Shown here: positions 46,192 through 54,354 of the stretch, piece after piece
Layout of the letters: each line of letters begins with the position of its first letter
Position numbering within the stretch: position 1 is the first letter of the stretch
Assembly (NCBI RefSeq): GCF_920984735.1
Contig: NZ_CAKLBU010000011.1
Coordinates: 1 to 64,000 of the forward strand
Source of the DNA: Pedobacter sp. Leaf250
GTDB taxonomy: Bacteria > Bacteroidota > Bacteroidia > Sphingobacteriales > Sphingobacteriaceae
DNA length: 64,000 bases
Direction: 5' to 3'
Position numbers and translations under genes: made by a program
Notes under the pieces: model-generated
The model's input: only the letters and a program-made list of their open reading frames with translations
Told to the model about the DNA's origin: nothing
Database searches by the model: none

Positions 46192-46659
46192 TTAAGGAAG
46201 CTTAATAATTCTTTCGAGATTGTCCTTGATCAAATTTAAGTCTTCCGCTTCAATATTTTTAAGTGGAATCACCACTTGTTTAGCCATCGAATCCACGTCT
46301 CCGCCTCTGTCTTTATACGTTTGTACGATTACATCATCACCTTTAGTTTTTAAATATAATTTACCTGATGTTGCATTGCCCAGGTAATCCATATCCTTAA
46401 ATTTGGCTAACTTAAAAGCAAAATATTCTGTCTTCCCGTTATTAAAATATCGTTTATAGCGGCAAAAACCATTGTTAGTAATGTTAAGTTCGTACCGCTT
46501 AATCTGGTTACTTTCCTGACTAAAATCATAATGATCGGACAGCGATTTCTGCAGATATCCCACGTATTGCGCCATTGATTCGGGATCGGAAAAAGCACAA
46601 AACACAATACACAATGCTGAAAGAAGCACTATTTTCAAGTTGATTGTAAACTTTTTCAT
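46192..46659 (-). CDS. Exported hypothetical protein
   Basis: A 155-residue protein with a Sec signal peptide (residues 1-24, hydrophobic core IVLLSALCIVFCAF). The mature part has alternating polar and hydrophobic residues suggesting a small mostly-beta fold, with no recognisable motif. It diverges from the conserved gene at 46710 across 50 bp. Not recognised. Confidence 0.7.
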   Translation of the reverse strand: MKKFTINLKIVLLSALCIVFCAFSDPESMAQYVGYLQKSLSDHYDFSQESNQIKRYELNITNNGFCRYKRYFNNGKTEYFAFKLAKFKDMDYLGNATSGKLYLKTKGDDVIVQTYKDRGGDVDSMAKQVVIPLKNIEAEDLNLIKDNLERIIKLP

Positions 46660-46709
46660 GGGGATGGCGTTTTAAACACTCCAATGTAATTAAAATACTA
46701 AATTTGTAT

Positions 46710-47189
46710 ATGAGTTTTTCTCCACAATCAAGAGTTTGGGTCTACCAAAGCAATCGCAAATTTAGTCCTTCAGAAAAAATTGCAATATTAGATAAATTGT
46801 CATCCTTCACTTCTCAATGGAAGGCTCATGGAAATGAATTATTGGCTAGCGCCGAAATAAAATATGGTTTTTTTATCATATTAACGGTTGATGAAACCCA
46901 AGCCAACGTTACAGGCTGTTCTATAGACAGCTCAGTGAGATTAATGAAGGAAATTGAAGAAGAATATCAAGTTGATCTTTTCAATCGCTTTAATATGGCC
47001 TACAAAGTTGCTGATGAAGTTATCGTAAACAGCAAAGAAGATTTTGAAACTTTGGTTAATATCAAACAAATCAATTCTGATACTATCGTTTTTAACAATA
47101 TGGTACAAACCCTGTCTGAATTGGAAACTAAATGGGAAGTACCATTTAAAAATAGTTGGCATTCTACTGTATTTGCTCACTTACTTTAA
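46710..47189 (+). CDS. Conserved Bacteroidota protein of unknown function
   Basis: A 159-residue protein beginning MSFSPQSRVWVYQSN. From memory, homologues across Bacteroidota are often labelled ABC transporter ATPase, but there is no Walker A or Walker B motif and the length is too short, so I reject that name. The ATG at 46710 is preferred over an in-frame TTG two codons upstream. A TAAATTTG (46699-46706) sits right before it, but too close to be its -7 box. Function unknown. Confidence 0.8.
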   Translation: MSFSPQSRVWVYQSNRKFSPSEKIAILDKLSSFTSQWKAHGNELLASAEIKYGFFIILTVDETQANVTGCSIDSSVRLMKEIEEEYQVDLFNRFNMAYKVADEVIVNSKEDFETLVNIKQINSDTIVFNNMVQTLSELETKWEVPFKNSWHSTVFAHLL

Positions 47190-47302
47190 GACATAAATAA
47201 GCTGGATTAAACCCCTTAATAACCTACAACTTTTAGGCTTATTAATTTTGATTGGGTTAAAACAATTATGTGCTAAAAAACATTATATTGCTTCAATCAA
47301 TA

Positions 47303-49729
47303 ATGTTTATGAAACGCTGGCTCAAAATTTCTTTAGGTATCTTATCTGGTTTAATTCTGCTGATCGTAATTACCTGGCTTGCCGGTGCTTTTTATATCAG
47401 TAGAAATAAAAAAGAAATTTTAAGTTCAATACTGAGCCAGCTAAACAAAAATCTAAATGGCCAAATTACCGCCACAGGTATGGAGCCCACCTTGCTAAAA
47501 AGTTTTCCAGGCGTTTCTGTTTCCTTAAATGGCGTTTTACTGAGAGATAGCCTGTGGGCACAACATAAGCACGATTTAATTAAAGCAAAAGATATAAATG
47601 TATCGTTAAATGTGCTTTCATTAATAGTTGGAAATGTAAACATCAATCAAATTGCGATTAACAACGCTGCGATTTATGTTTATACCGATTCAAACGGATA
47701 TAGCAATACCAGTATATTTAAGAGTAAGAAAAAAATAGAGGATAAAAAAACTGATTCGAGTACGCCAGACTTGGCTGTAAAAAGAATTGATTTTAATAAA
47801 GTAACACTTGTTATTGATAATAAAAAGCGACATAAACTCTTCAATTTTAATATCAACCAAATACAAGGAAGGATGCAATATCCAGATAGTGGTTGGACAG
47901 GAAAAATCAAATTAAAAACACAGGTTAATAGTTTTGCATTCAACACACGTAAGGGAAGTTTTTTAAAGGACAAATCTTTAGAAGGAACGCTCTCAGCACA
48001 CTATAGCAAAGATTTAGATGCAGTTATTCTTAATCCGGAGGTTTTAAATATTGGTGATCACCCTTTTAAAATTGGGGCTAAAATAGATTTAAGCAAATCT
48101 GCTTTTGCTATTAGTATTGCTGTTGATGATATTTTATTTAAAGATGTAGCGATGTTGCTTTCGCCAAATATCTCATCAAAACTTTTAAAATTCGGCATTG
48201 AGAAACCAATTAATATTAGAGGAAATATTGTTGATGATGGATCGGGGAAGTATGGAGATCCATTGATTAAGGTCGGTATTACCGTTCGTGATAATGTACT
48301 TTCAATTCCTGCAGGCAAATTAACCGCTGCAAATTTTGATGGATCTTTTACCAACCAAGATACGGCAGGAGGAATTATTGGTGATGAAAATTCGGCTATA
48401 AAGTTTCACCGTCTTACCGCAAAGTATTTTAATGCGCCCCTTAAAATCGACACATTTACGGTAACTAATCTGGCAAGGCCAATAGCTACTGGTTTAGTTA
48501 CTTCTCAATTCCCCTTATCAAACCTGAATAATTCTTTGGGTACGCAAGATTTTGAGTTTAAACAAGGTACCGCGGATTTAAGATTATACTGTAAGGCAGA
48601 TATTGATAATTTTCGCTTTACAAAACCAGTTGTTTCAGGTAAAATCAAAATCGCCGATGCAGATATTCTCTATATACCAAGAAAATTACGATTAGTAAAA
48701 AGTGCATTGAACATTAATTTTGATCAGAATGATTTATCCATTCAAAACGGGCATTTTCAGATCGGTAAAAGTGAGCTTAATGTAAGTTGCAACATTGCAA
48801 ATTTTGCGAATCTTTATTATACTGATCCCGATAAAATTTTGGTCAACCTCAAAATGCACAGTCCGCAGTTGTATTTAAGCGAATTTTTACCATTTCTTGG
48901 ACCAAGAACCACAAAGAAAAAAACAAGCGGAGGAAGTTCGATTAAAACCGCATCAAAACAATTAAGCAACGTATTGGAAGTTTCTAAAATGAATATCAGC
49001 CTCACTGTGGGGAAAGCAATTTACGATAAGTTTTTGGCAAAAAACCTTGTGGCTGACATTTCGCTTCGTGGTGAAGGCATTTACTTTAACAAAATAAGTG
49101 TTGCCCATGCTGGCGGAACACTTTCTTTAAATGGAAGCGTAGTACAGGAGCCCAATTCTAACAGTTTCAAAATAAATTCGAAGGTTAACCATGTTAGCGT
49201 AAAAGATTTCTTTTATTCATTTGATGATTTTGGCCAAAAAACGATTACCAACAAAAATTTGAAAGGATTTTTATCTTCGACAGTTAACATTGCTGGCAGA
49301 ATTTCTCATACCGGCAAAATTTTGCCCCGATCCATAAATGGAAAAGTAGTTTTCAATTTAAGTAATGCAGCTCTGGTTAATTTCGAGCCAATGGTAAAGG
49401 TTGGGAAATTTGCATTCGCCAATAGAAATTTATCAAACGTTGAGATAAAAAACCTGGATGGAACATTAACAATAAGAGGTGATAAGATAGACATCAGTCC
49501 GATGCAGATTAACTCTAGTGCGATGAACTTTAACGTTAAGGGAGTTTATGCTTTAGGTTCTGGTACCAATGTAGAGTTGGATATTCCCCTACGTAATCCA
49601 AAAGGCGATGAAAATTTAACCAGGCAAGAGAAACGTGAAGCTAGAATGAAAGGTATAGTATTACACCTAAAAGCCATTGATGATGAAAAGGGCGGAATAA
49701 AAATTAGGTGGAATAAGGATCATGATTAA
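47303..49729 (+). CDS. AsmA-like protein
   Basis: An 808-residue envelope protein of the AsmA/YhdP type. One N-terminal membrane helix (about residues 7-26) anchors it in the inner membrane. The remaining 780 residues are beta-strand-rich repeats in the periplasm and contain the AsmA_2-like C-terminal region (SRISHTG-type and RGDKIDISPMQIN segments). AsmA-like proteins are thought to bridge membranes for lipid transport. ATG at 47303 or 47309 is favoured over an upstream GTG at 47270, because the hydrophobic anchor then lies at the usual distance. Not co-transcribed with its neighbours. Confidence 0.85.
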   Translation: MFMKRWLKISLGILSGLILLIVITWLAGAFYISRNKKEILSSILSQLNKNLNGQITATGMEPTLLKSFPGVSVSLNGVLLRDSLWAQHKHDLIKAKDINVSLNVLSLIVGNVNINQIAINNAAIYVYTDSNGYSNTSIFKSKKKIEDKKTDSSTPDLAVKRIDFNKVTLVIDNKKRHKLFNFNINQIQGRMQYPDSGWTGKIKLKTQVNSFAFNTRKGSFLKDKSLEGTLSAHYSKDLDAVILNPEVLNIGDHPFKIGAKIDLSKSAFAISIAVDDILFKDVAMLLSPNISSKLLKFGIEKPINIRGNIVDDGSGKYGDPLIKVGITVRDNVLSIPAGKLTAANFDGSFTNQDTAGGIIGDENSAIKFHRLTAKYFNAPLKIDTFTVTNLARPIATGLVTSQFPLSNLNNSLGTQDFEFKQGTADLRLYCKADIDNFRFTKPVVSGKIKIADADILYIPRKLRLVKSALNINFDQNDLSIQNGHFQIGKSELNVSCNIANFANLYYTDPDKILVNLKMHSPQLYLSEFLPFLGPRTTKKKTSGGSSIKTASKQLSNVLEVSKMNISLTVGKAIYDKFLAKNLVADISLRGEGIYFNKISVAHAGGTLSLNGSVVQEPNSNSFKINSKVNHVSVKDFFYSFDDFGQKTITNKNLKGFLSSTVNIAGRISHTGKILPRSINGKVVFNLSNAALVNFEPMVKVGKFAFANRNLSNVEIKNLDGTLTIRGDKIDISPMQINSSAMNFNVKGVYALGSGTNVELDIPLRNPKGDENLTRQEKREARMKGIVLHLKAIDDEKGGIKIRWNKDHD

Positions 49730-49740
49730 GACATGTATAA

Positions 49741-49794
49741 TGGAAGAAGTAAGATGGATAATGTAATTTTACATATTCTATTTTACCTCTTACC
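49741..49794. repeat. Palindromic intergenic repeat
   Basis: AGTAAGATGGATAATGTAA is mirrored imperfectly by TTTTACATATTC..TTTTACCTCTTACC. It is related to the element at 51371-51436. It fills the gap between the convergent AsmA-like and mtgA genes and could act as a terminator. Confidence 0.6.
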
Positions 49795-50517
49795 TTAAAA
49801 ATCTAAAGGTCCTAACCTATTCATATTTCTTAAAATTAAGTATTGTCGGTGACGAATATATCGGGTAGGGTTTTTAGGTGTCCATCTTAGCGGATTTGGG
49901 AAACATGCAGCAATTAGCGCCGCTTGCGCTTTAGTAAGTTTGTGACAAGATTTACCGTAGTATGCTTGTGCTGCTGCTTCAGCCCCATAAATTCCATCAC
50001 CCATTTCGATTACGTTGAGATAAACTTCTAAAATGCGTTCCTTGCTCCAAAGCATCTCAATCAAAAGCGTAAAATAAGCTTCAAAGCCTTTTCTTATCCA
50101 CGAGCGGCCTGGCCACAAGAAAACATTTTTAGCTGTTTGTTGCGAAATGGTACTTCCACCTTTAACTTTTTTACTTTTTGCATTAGCAGCAAAGGCTTTT
50201 TCAATGGCTTTAACATCAAAACCAATATGTTTTAAAAAGAGTTGATCTTCGGCAGAAACAGCGGCTCTCTTCATATTGTCAGACATATCTTCAAAATCCA
50301 CCCAGTCCTTTTCTATTTTAAAAGGTTTTCCGTCTGCCTTTCGCTCAATATTTCTTAATACCATTAATAGCGTTATCGGCGGATTAATGAATCTATAAGC
50401 CAAAACCCATAAAACCGAGACCATTAAAAAGTATAAAAAAACTTTTGTGGCAATGTTGGTGATTTTTTTTAGCAAAGGTTGTTTAGTTTTTGATTTTGTA
50501 GAACGCGATTTAGCCAT
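49795..50517 (-). CDS. mtgA: Monofunctional biosynthetic peptidoglycan transglycosylase
   Basis: A 240-residue GT51 glycosyltransferase that polymerises lipid II at the periplasmic face. A membrane anchor covers residues 25-43. The catalytic Glu90 is in SAEDQLF, the GGSTISQQ block is at 120-127, and the second family block LNVIEMGDGIYG follows. Length and motif order fit MtgA, with no transpeptidase domain. The start at 50517 is chosen over an in-frame ATG at 50547, because the protein then begins with the basic stretch typical of the cytosolic tail. Confidence 0.95.
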   Translation of the reverse strand: MAKSRSTKSKTKQPLLKKITNIATKVFLYFLMVSVLWVLAYRFINPPITLLMVLRNIERKADGKPFKIEKDWVDFEDMSDNMKRAAVSAEDQLFLKHIGFDVKAIEKAFAANAKSKKVKGGSTISQQTAKNVFLWPGRSWIRKGFEAYFTLLIEMLWSKERILEVYLNVIEMGDGIYGAEAAAQAYYGKSCHKLTKAQAALIAACFPNPLRWTPKNPTRYIRHRQYLILRNMNRLGPLDF

Positions 50518-50661
50518 GAGGCAAAGGTAATAAAATATGAAAAACATTTATTTCTCTGCTCTGATGAAACTGCTTTTCTAATCCTGAACCATTATCTTAT
50601 AAAGTCCAAACTGAATTGGAACATCTTTGTTGTGTATTTACAAGATTAAAAAAATAAAATC

Positions 50662-51366
50662 ATGAGTATAAAAGTTGCCCTAGTAACAGGAGGAAGTAAA
50701 GGTATTGGTTTCGGTATTGCCGAAGCGCTTCTAAAAAACGGATACAAAGTAGCTATAACTAGCAGAACTATAGATGCGGCAAATGATGCAGCATCGAAAT
50801 TGGTAGAATTTGGCGATATATTGGCTATTGAAGCTGATGTAAAAAACTATGAATCGCAACAGGGAGCTGTTAATTTAGTTATCGAAAAATGGGGCCAGTT
50901 GGATGCATTAATAGCCAATGCTGGTGTTGGCAGTTTCGCTCCTATTGATGAATTAAGCGTTGAAGATTGGCACAATATAATTGACACGAACCTAACAGGT
51001 GTATTTTACAGCATTAAAGCCAGTGTAGAAGAAATCAAAAAGACGAAAGGAACTATTTTTACCATATCCAGTTTGGCCGGAACTAACTTTTTTGCAGGCG
51101 GATCTGCTTACAATGCCAGTAAATTTGGATTGACGGGTTTTACCCAATCTGTCATGTTGGATTTAAGAAAATACGGTGTAAAAGTAAGTACCATTATGCC
51201 AGGCTCTGTAGCCAGTCATTTTAATGAGCATAACCCGGATGCAGAAAATGATGCCTGGAAAATCCAGCCTGAAGATATGGGAAAATTGATTGTAGATTTA
51301 TTGGCTATGCCGGCCAGAACATTACCTAGTAAAATCGAAATTAGACCAACAACGCCGAAAGGATAG
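50662..51366 (+). CDS. SDR-family oxidoreductase
   Basis: A 234-residue short-chain dehydrogenase, complete by motif: TGGSKGIG (cofactor), NAGVG, catalytic Ser in SSLAG, and Tyr-Lys in YNASK. A C-terminal extension ends PTTPKG. It is of the 3-oxoacyl-ACP-reductase-like group. Substrate unknown. Downstream lies a palindromic repeat and then the rplI terminator. Confidence 0.92.
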   Translation: MSIKVALVTGGSKGIGFGIAEALLKNGYKVAITSRTIDAANDAASKLVEFGDILAIEADVKNYESQQGAVNLVIEKWGQLDALIANAGVGSFAPIDELSVEDWHNIIDTNLTGVFYSIKASVEEIKKTKGTIFTISSLAGTNFFAGGSAYNASKFGLTGFTQSVMLDLRKYGVKVSTIMPGSVASHFNEHNPDAENDAWKIQPEDMGKLIVDLLAMPARTLPSKIEIRPTTPKG

Positions 51367-51370
51367 GTTT

Positions 51371-51436
51371 GATGGACAATGTGAAATGTAAGATGGAATT
51401 CTGCACATCATCCATTTTACATCTTTACATTTTACA
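51371..51436. repeat. Palindromic intergenic repeat, second copy
   Basis: GTGAAATGTAAGATGG faces CCATTTTACATCTTTACATT with few mismatches. Like the copy at 49741 it lies between two convergent genes, so it is a dispersed element of this genome. Confidence 0.6.
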
Positions 51437-51440
51437 AAAA

Positions 51441-51472
51441 AAAAGTCCTTTCAGAAAACTGAAAGGACTTTT
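51441..51472. terminator. Bidirectional terminator between the SDR gene and rplI
   Basis: A perfect 14-bp stem (AAAAGTCCTTTCAG / CTGAAAGGACTTTT) with an AAAA loop and T/A runs on both sides. Confidence 0.95.
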
Positions 51473-51492
51473 TTATGAATTTAAAGAAAAGC

Positions 51493-51936
51493 TTATTCAG
51501 CGATTACTTCAAAAGGAACTTGAACTTTAACTTCTTTGTGTAAGTTTAAGTTAGCAACATACTCGCCAACAAATTTAGGTTCAGTTTCGAAAGTAATACG
51601 ACGACGATCTACATCAAAACCTTGTGCTTTTAATGCTTCAGCGATTTGGATCGTGTTAACCGCTCCAAAGATTTTTCCGCTTTCGCCAGCTTTAGCACCG
51701 ATAGAAAGTTTAATAGCAGTTAAACGTTCAGCGATACCTTCTGCATCTTTCTTAATTTTATCTTGTTTAAAAGCAGCTTGCTTTAAGTTTTCAGCTAAAA
51801 CTTTTTTAGCAGAAGAAGTAGCTAAAGCGCCAAAACCTTGAGGGATTAAGTAGTTACGGCCATAACCGTTTTTTACATTCACTACATCATCTTTCTCACC
51901 AAGGCCTTTAATATCTTGTTTTAAAATAATTTCCAT
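51493..51936 (-). CDS. rplI: 50S ribosomal protein L9 (bL9)
   Basis: A 147-residue ribosomal protein. The N-terminal domain begins MEIILKQDIKGLGEKDDVV and has the GYGRNYLIPQG signature near residue 25. The long helix and C-terminal domain follow. Third gene of the rpsF operon, 13 bp after rpsR. It is preceded by a perfect Shine-Dalgarno that overlaps the rpsR stop codon. Confidence 0.98.
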   Translation of the reverse strand: MEIILKQDIKGLGEKDDVVNVKNGYGRNYLIPQGFGALATSSAKKVLAENLKQAAFKQDKIKKDAEGIAERLTAIKLSIGAKAGESGKIFGAVNTIQIAEALKAQGFDVDRRRITFETEPKFVGEYVANLNLHKEVKVQVPFEVIAE

Positions 51937-51945
51937 ATCTCTGAG

Positions 51946-51951
51946 CCTCCT
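51946..51951 (-). promoter_or_regulatory. Shine-Dalgarno of rplI
   Basis: AGGAGG on the minus strand, 9 nt before the ATG, with its first two bases in the rpsR TAG stop codon. Strong Shine-Dalgarno sequences are unusual in Bacteroidota. Confidence 0.9.
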
Positions 51952-52213
51952 ATTTTAATTGATCTGCAACGAAAGGTAACAAACCGATGTGACGAGCACG
52001 TTTAACTGCTTGAGCCACTTTACGTTGGAATTTTAACGAAGTACCAGTAAGGCGTCTTGGTAATAATTTACCTTGATCGTTAATAAATTTCAACAAGAAG
52101 TTTGCATCCTTGTAATCGATATATTTAATTCCGTTTTTCTTAAAACGGCAATATTTTTTACGGTTATCCTCTACTTTAGGGGCTGTTACGTATTGTATTT
52201 GTTCTCTTGCCAT
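51950..52213 (-). CDS. rpsR: 30S ribosomal protein S18 (bS18)
   Basis: An 87-residue ribosomal protein with the bS18 signature [15 protein letters not shown] and the basic C-terminal half [19 protein letters not shown]. bS18 forms a complex with bS6 on the platform of the small subunit. Its ATG overlaps the rpsF stop (TAATG), and a Shine-Dalgarno lies within the last codons of rpsF. Confidence 0.98.
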   Translation of the reverse strand: MAREQIQYVTAPKVEDNRKKYCRFKKNGIKYIDYKDANFLLKFINDQGKLLPRRLTGTSLKFQRKVAQAVKRARHIGLLPFVADQLK

Positions 52214-52569
52214 TACGCTGCAACCTCCTTAGTTTTTTTGTTAAACGCACCACTACGTTTTTTCTCATTGTAAGCAACAGCGTGTTTGTCTAAACGGATT
52301 GTTAAGAAACGTAACACACGCTCATCGCGTTTTAATTGAAGCTCTAATTTTGCGATCAAATCTCCTGAAGATTTATATTCAGTTAAGTTGAAGAATCCGT
52401 TTGATTTTTTCTCAATTGGATACGCTAATTTTCTCAAACCCCAATTATCCTCTTGGATAATTTCGGCACCGTTATCAACAAGAATTGCTTTAAATTTAGC
52501 TAATGCCTCTTTTGCAGCTTCTTCAGATAACAATGGGGTTAGAACGATAACAGTTTCGTACTGATTCAT
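52213..52569 (-). CDS. rpsF: 30S ribosomal protein S6 (bS6)
   Basis: A 118-residue ribosomal protein beginning [17 protein letters not shown], the bS6 N-terminal strand, and carrying [18 protein letters not shown] in the middle. First gene of the rpsF-rpsR-rplI operon. Unlike the next two genes it has no Shine-Dalgarno in its leader. The last codons (KEVAA) hold the Shine-Dalgarno of rpsR. No ssb or priB gene intervenes. Confidence 0.98.
   Translation of the reverse strand: MNQYETVIVLTPLLSEEAAKEALAKFKAILVDNGAEIIQEDNWGLRKLAYPIEKKSNGFFNLTEYKSSGDLIAKLELQLKRDERVLRFLTIRLDKHAVAYNEKKRSGAFNKKTKEVAA
52224..52230 (-). promoter_or_regulatory. Shine-Dalgarno of rpsR
   Basis: AAGGAGG on the minus strand, encoded by the Lys-Glu-Val end of rpsF and 10 nt before the rpsR ATG. 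Confidence 0.9.
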
Positions 52570-52596
52570 TGTTATAAATTATGTTTTAAATTTTAA

Positions 52597-52617
52597 TCCC
52601 GAGGTATATTACGGGGA
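52597..52617 (-). promoter_or_regulatory. Leader hairpin of the rpsF operon
   Basis: Right after the predicted transcription start the mRNA can pair UCCCCG with CGGGA around an A/U-rich loop containing ACC. An S6:S18-binding leader with a CCG-containing stem is known in many bacteria. This hairpin is in the right place, but its match to that motif is unproven. Confidence 0.45.
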
Positions 52618-52619
52618 TG

Positions 52620-52650
52620 CAAAAGTAACAATATATTTCTTAAAATCAAA
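52620..52650 (-). promoter_or_regulatory. Promoter of the rpsF-rpsR-rplI operon
   Basis: On the minus strand TTTG (52650-52647), exactly 19 bp, then TACTTTTG (52627-52620), a full match to the Bacteroidota consensus. The start codon is about 45 nt below the expected transcription start. Confidence 0.85.
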
Positions 52651-52738
52651 TGATTGAGTAGAAAAAAGAACAATGATCGAAGCGCAAATAATTAAATTAT
52701 TAATCAAAAAATAAAATTCAATGGCTAATAAAGCCCTT

Positions 52739-53476
52739 TTAGCAAATTAATAGCAATCTGTATTCGCCATCATTCTCCTTAGGTGCCCGATGAATGCATG
52801 GTAAAACCTGCTTATCAGGATGATCTACAGCCAACCGCCACATATGCCCTTTTCCTAAGCTTATTGGCTGCGCATCAGATTTTGGTTGATAATGCAAATC
52901 AAAATAATTTTCAATTAAAAAAGATTCAAATTCCTCAACAGGTCCATCATGCAGCTTTTTAAGTTTTCTGCGGATTTCCGAATTCATGATTTTCTGTTCA
53001 GCTTGATCATTAGCCAAAATTTCGCTCGAGGTGCCATGATAGGTACACAAAAATGTATCGATACCTATTGGCGAACGATCTACATGAAAAGAATATACAT
53101 CTGTTGAAATGATTTCAAATTCCTCATCACGCTCATAATTTTTAATTAAATTGAGAGATGGCAATGCTCCAAAATCTGTCAACAACTGAAAATCACTCAT
53201 GATCACTGCTCTTGCAGCACTCCCTTCATCAGATAATTGAAGTGCCATTAGGCTTTCCATCGAAATTTCTGATAAATTTTCTACTAAAGTAAGCTTAGAC
53301 ACAATTTCCGCAAAGTCTCCATTTAAATGCCTGTACCAACAAATTGCATTTTTTTCTCCCTGGAAGTCCTCATCCGTAAGCCTTGAAAACGCAGATACAA
53401 TCTTCACATTTTTGAAGTCAGAAAATTCATTGTCCATATCTACGAATATGCCTATTGGTAATTTTTCATTCAGCAA
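52739..53476 (-). CDS. DUF1826-like protein
   Basis: Up to 245 residues. The segment FHVDRSP (His131, Asp133), then CTYHGTSSE, and the C-terminal CIHRAP with LLLIC resemble, from memory, the FHVD.V/TY.GPGTE and HRSPP blocks of DUF1826 proteins, a family with a cupin-like pattern of conserved His. Function unknown. The only codon at the 5' end of the frame is TTG at 53476. The first ATG is at 53437 (232 aa), and the frame stays open without ATG up to a stop near 53555. The true start is therefore unsure. A terminator of the upstream gene lies in the leader. Confidence 0.65.
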   Translation of the reverse strand: MLNEKLPIGIFVDMDNEFSDFKNVKIVSAFSRLTDEDFQGEKNAICWYRHLNGDFAEIVSKLTLVENLSEISMESLMALQLSDEGSAARAVIMSDFQLLTDFGALPSLNLIKNYERDEEFEIISTDVYSFHVDRSPIGIDTFLCTYHGTSSEILANDQAEQKIMNSEIRRKLKKLHDGPVEEFESFLIENYFDLHYQPKSDAQPISLGKGHMWRLAVDHPDKQVLPCIHRAPKENDGEYRLLLIC

Positions 53477-53521
53477 AAATACAGAATTAGGTCTAGCTCC
53501 ATGAAAAAAGTGTTTAAAAAC

Positions 53522-53550
53522 AAAAAAGGAGACACTTTTTGAGCATCTCC
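53522..53550 (-). terminator. Terminator of the exported protein gene at 53584
   Basis: On the minus strand GGAGATGC pairs with GTGTCTCC (5 Watson-Crick pairs, two G-U, one C-G) and a T-run follows. Confidence 0.75.
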
Positions 53551-53583
53551 ATGATTAGTTTAGTTTGGTTTATTGTTTTAGTC

Positions 53584-54177
53584 TTAGCGAGTTTGTATGG
53601 TGTTGGTAAATGATTCATTATTGTGTTTCACCACAAATGTTAACGAATCTCCATCAGCTTTACCAATATTAAACTTTTTGATCAATTTCGATCTATCTTT
53701 AAATATTTGAGAATAAAGCTCATCATTTCTTTCATTAAATACAGCAACTTCAATTGGCATATTATCTTTTACCTGATAATCAAGTGTAATCAAGTCTTTA
53801 ACCTTTGTAATTTTAGGCTTAATTATCTCGGTTACTTTAGTGTTCGAAATTTGAGCCTTATTGTTTGCAATTTTAACCGCATATTCAGCTATTGTATTTC
53901 CCGATTCAACTTTAACAGCGTACACGCCATCAGGAAGTGCGCTTAAATCGTAAGTTTTAGTTAATCCTGAAGTACCCATAAATTTTTGCTCAAAAAGTAA
54001 ATCATTATTATCAGCAAAAACAGAAAAATTAAATTCTTTATTGTTTCTCATTAAAAAACTTACTGATTTCTGCTTCTCATTTTTAACTTTTAATGAAAAT
54101 TCATTATCATTTGCTTGTGCAAAAGACACTGTGAATGATAAGGCAGCAATTAAACCGATTTTAAAGAACTTTTTCAT
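53584..54177 (-). CDS. Exported hypothetical protein with beta-sandwich-like domain
   Basis: A 197-residue protein with a Sec signal peptide (residues 1-22, cleavage after VSFAQA). Two successive segments (YDLSALPDGVYAVKVESG and the later stretch around KFNIGKADGDSLTF) have the pattern of short Ig-like/secretion-tail domains, in which DGVY is a common turn. It is not a full T9SS sorting domain because no enzyme is attached. Not recognised further. Divergent from the AraC gene. Confidence 0.75.
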   Translation of the reverse strand: MKKFFKIGLIAALSFTVSFAQANDNEFSLKVKNEKQKSVSFLMRNNKEFNFSVFADNNDLLFEQKFMGTSGLTKTYDLSALPDGVYAVKVESGNTIAEYAVKIANNKAQISNTKVTEIIKPKITKVKDLITLDYQVKDNMPIEVAVFNERNDELYSQIFKDRSKLIKKFNIGKADGDSLTFVVKHNNESFTNTIQTR

Positions 54178-54354
54178 AACTAAATCAATTAATATGTGTG
54201 TAAATATTTTATACTGCTAAATTACAACAAGAAAACACATAAGAATTACACTATATTTTCAGATATATATGTAAAATTACCTCTAGTATCATTAATTTTA
54301 AACCGAACCATCAATTAAGCACATTATTTAACCCTGAATTAACATTAAATTGTC

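Noticed and set aside
46699..46706. TAAATTTG as the promoter of the gene at 46710
   Set aside because: It ends 3 bp before the ATG, so transcription would start inside the gene, and no -33 box is present.
46710..47189. ABC transporter ATPase
   Set aside because: This label is attached to homologues, but the protein has no Walker A, Walker B or signature motif and is only 159 aa.
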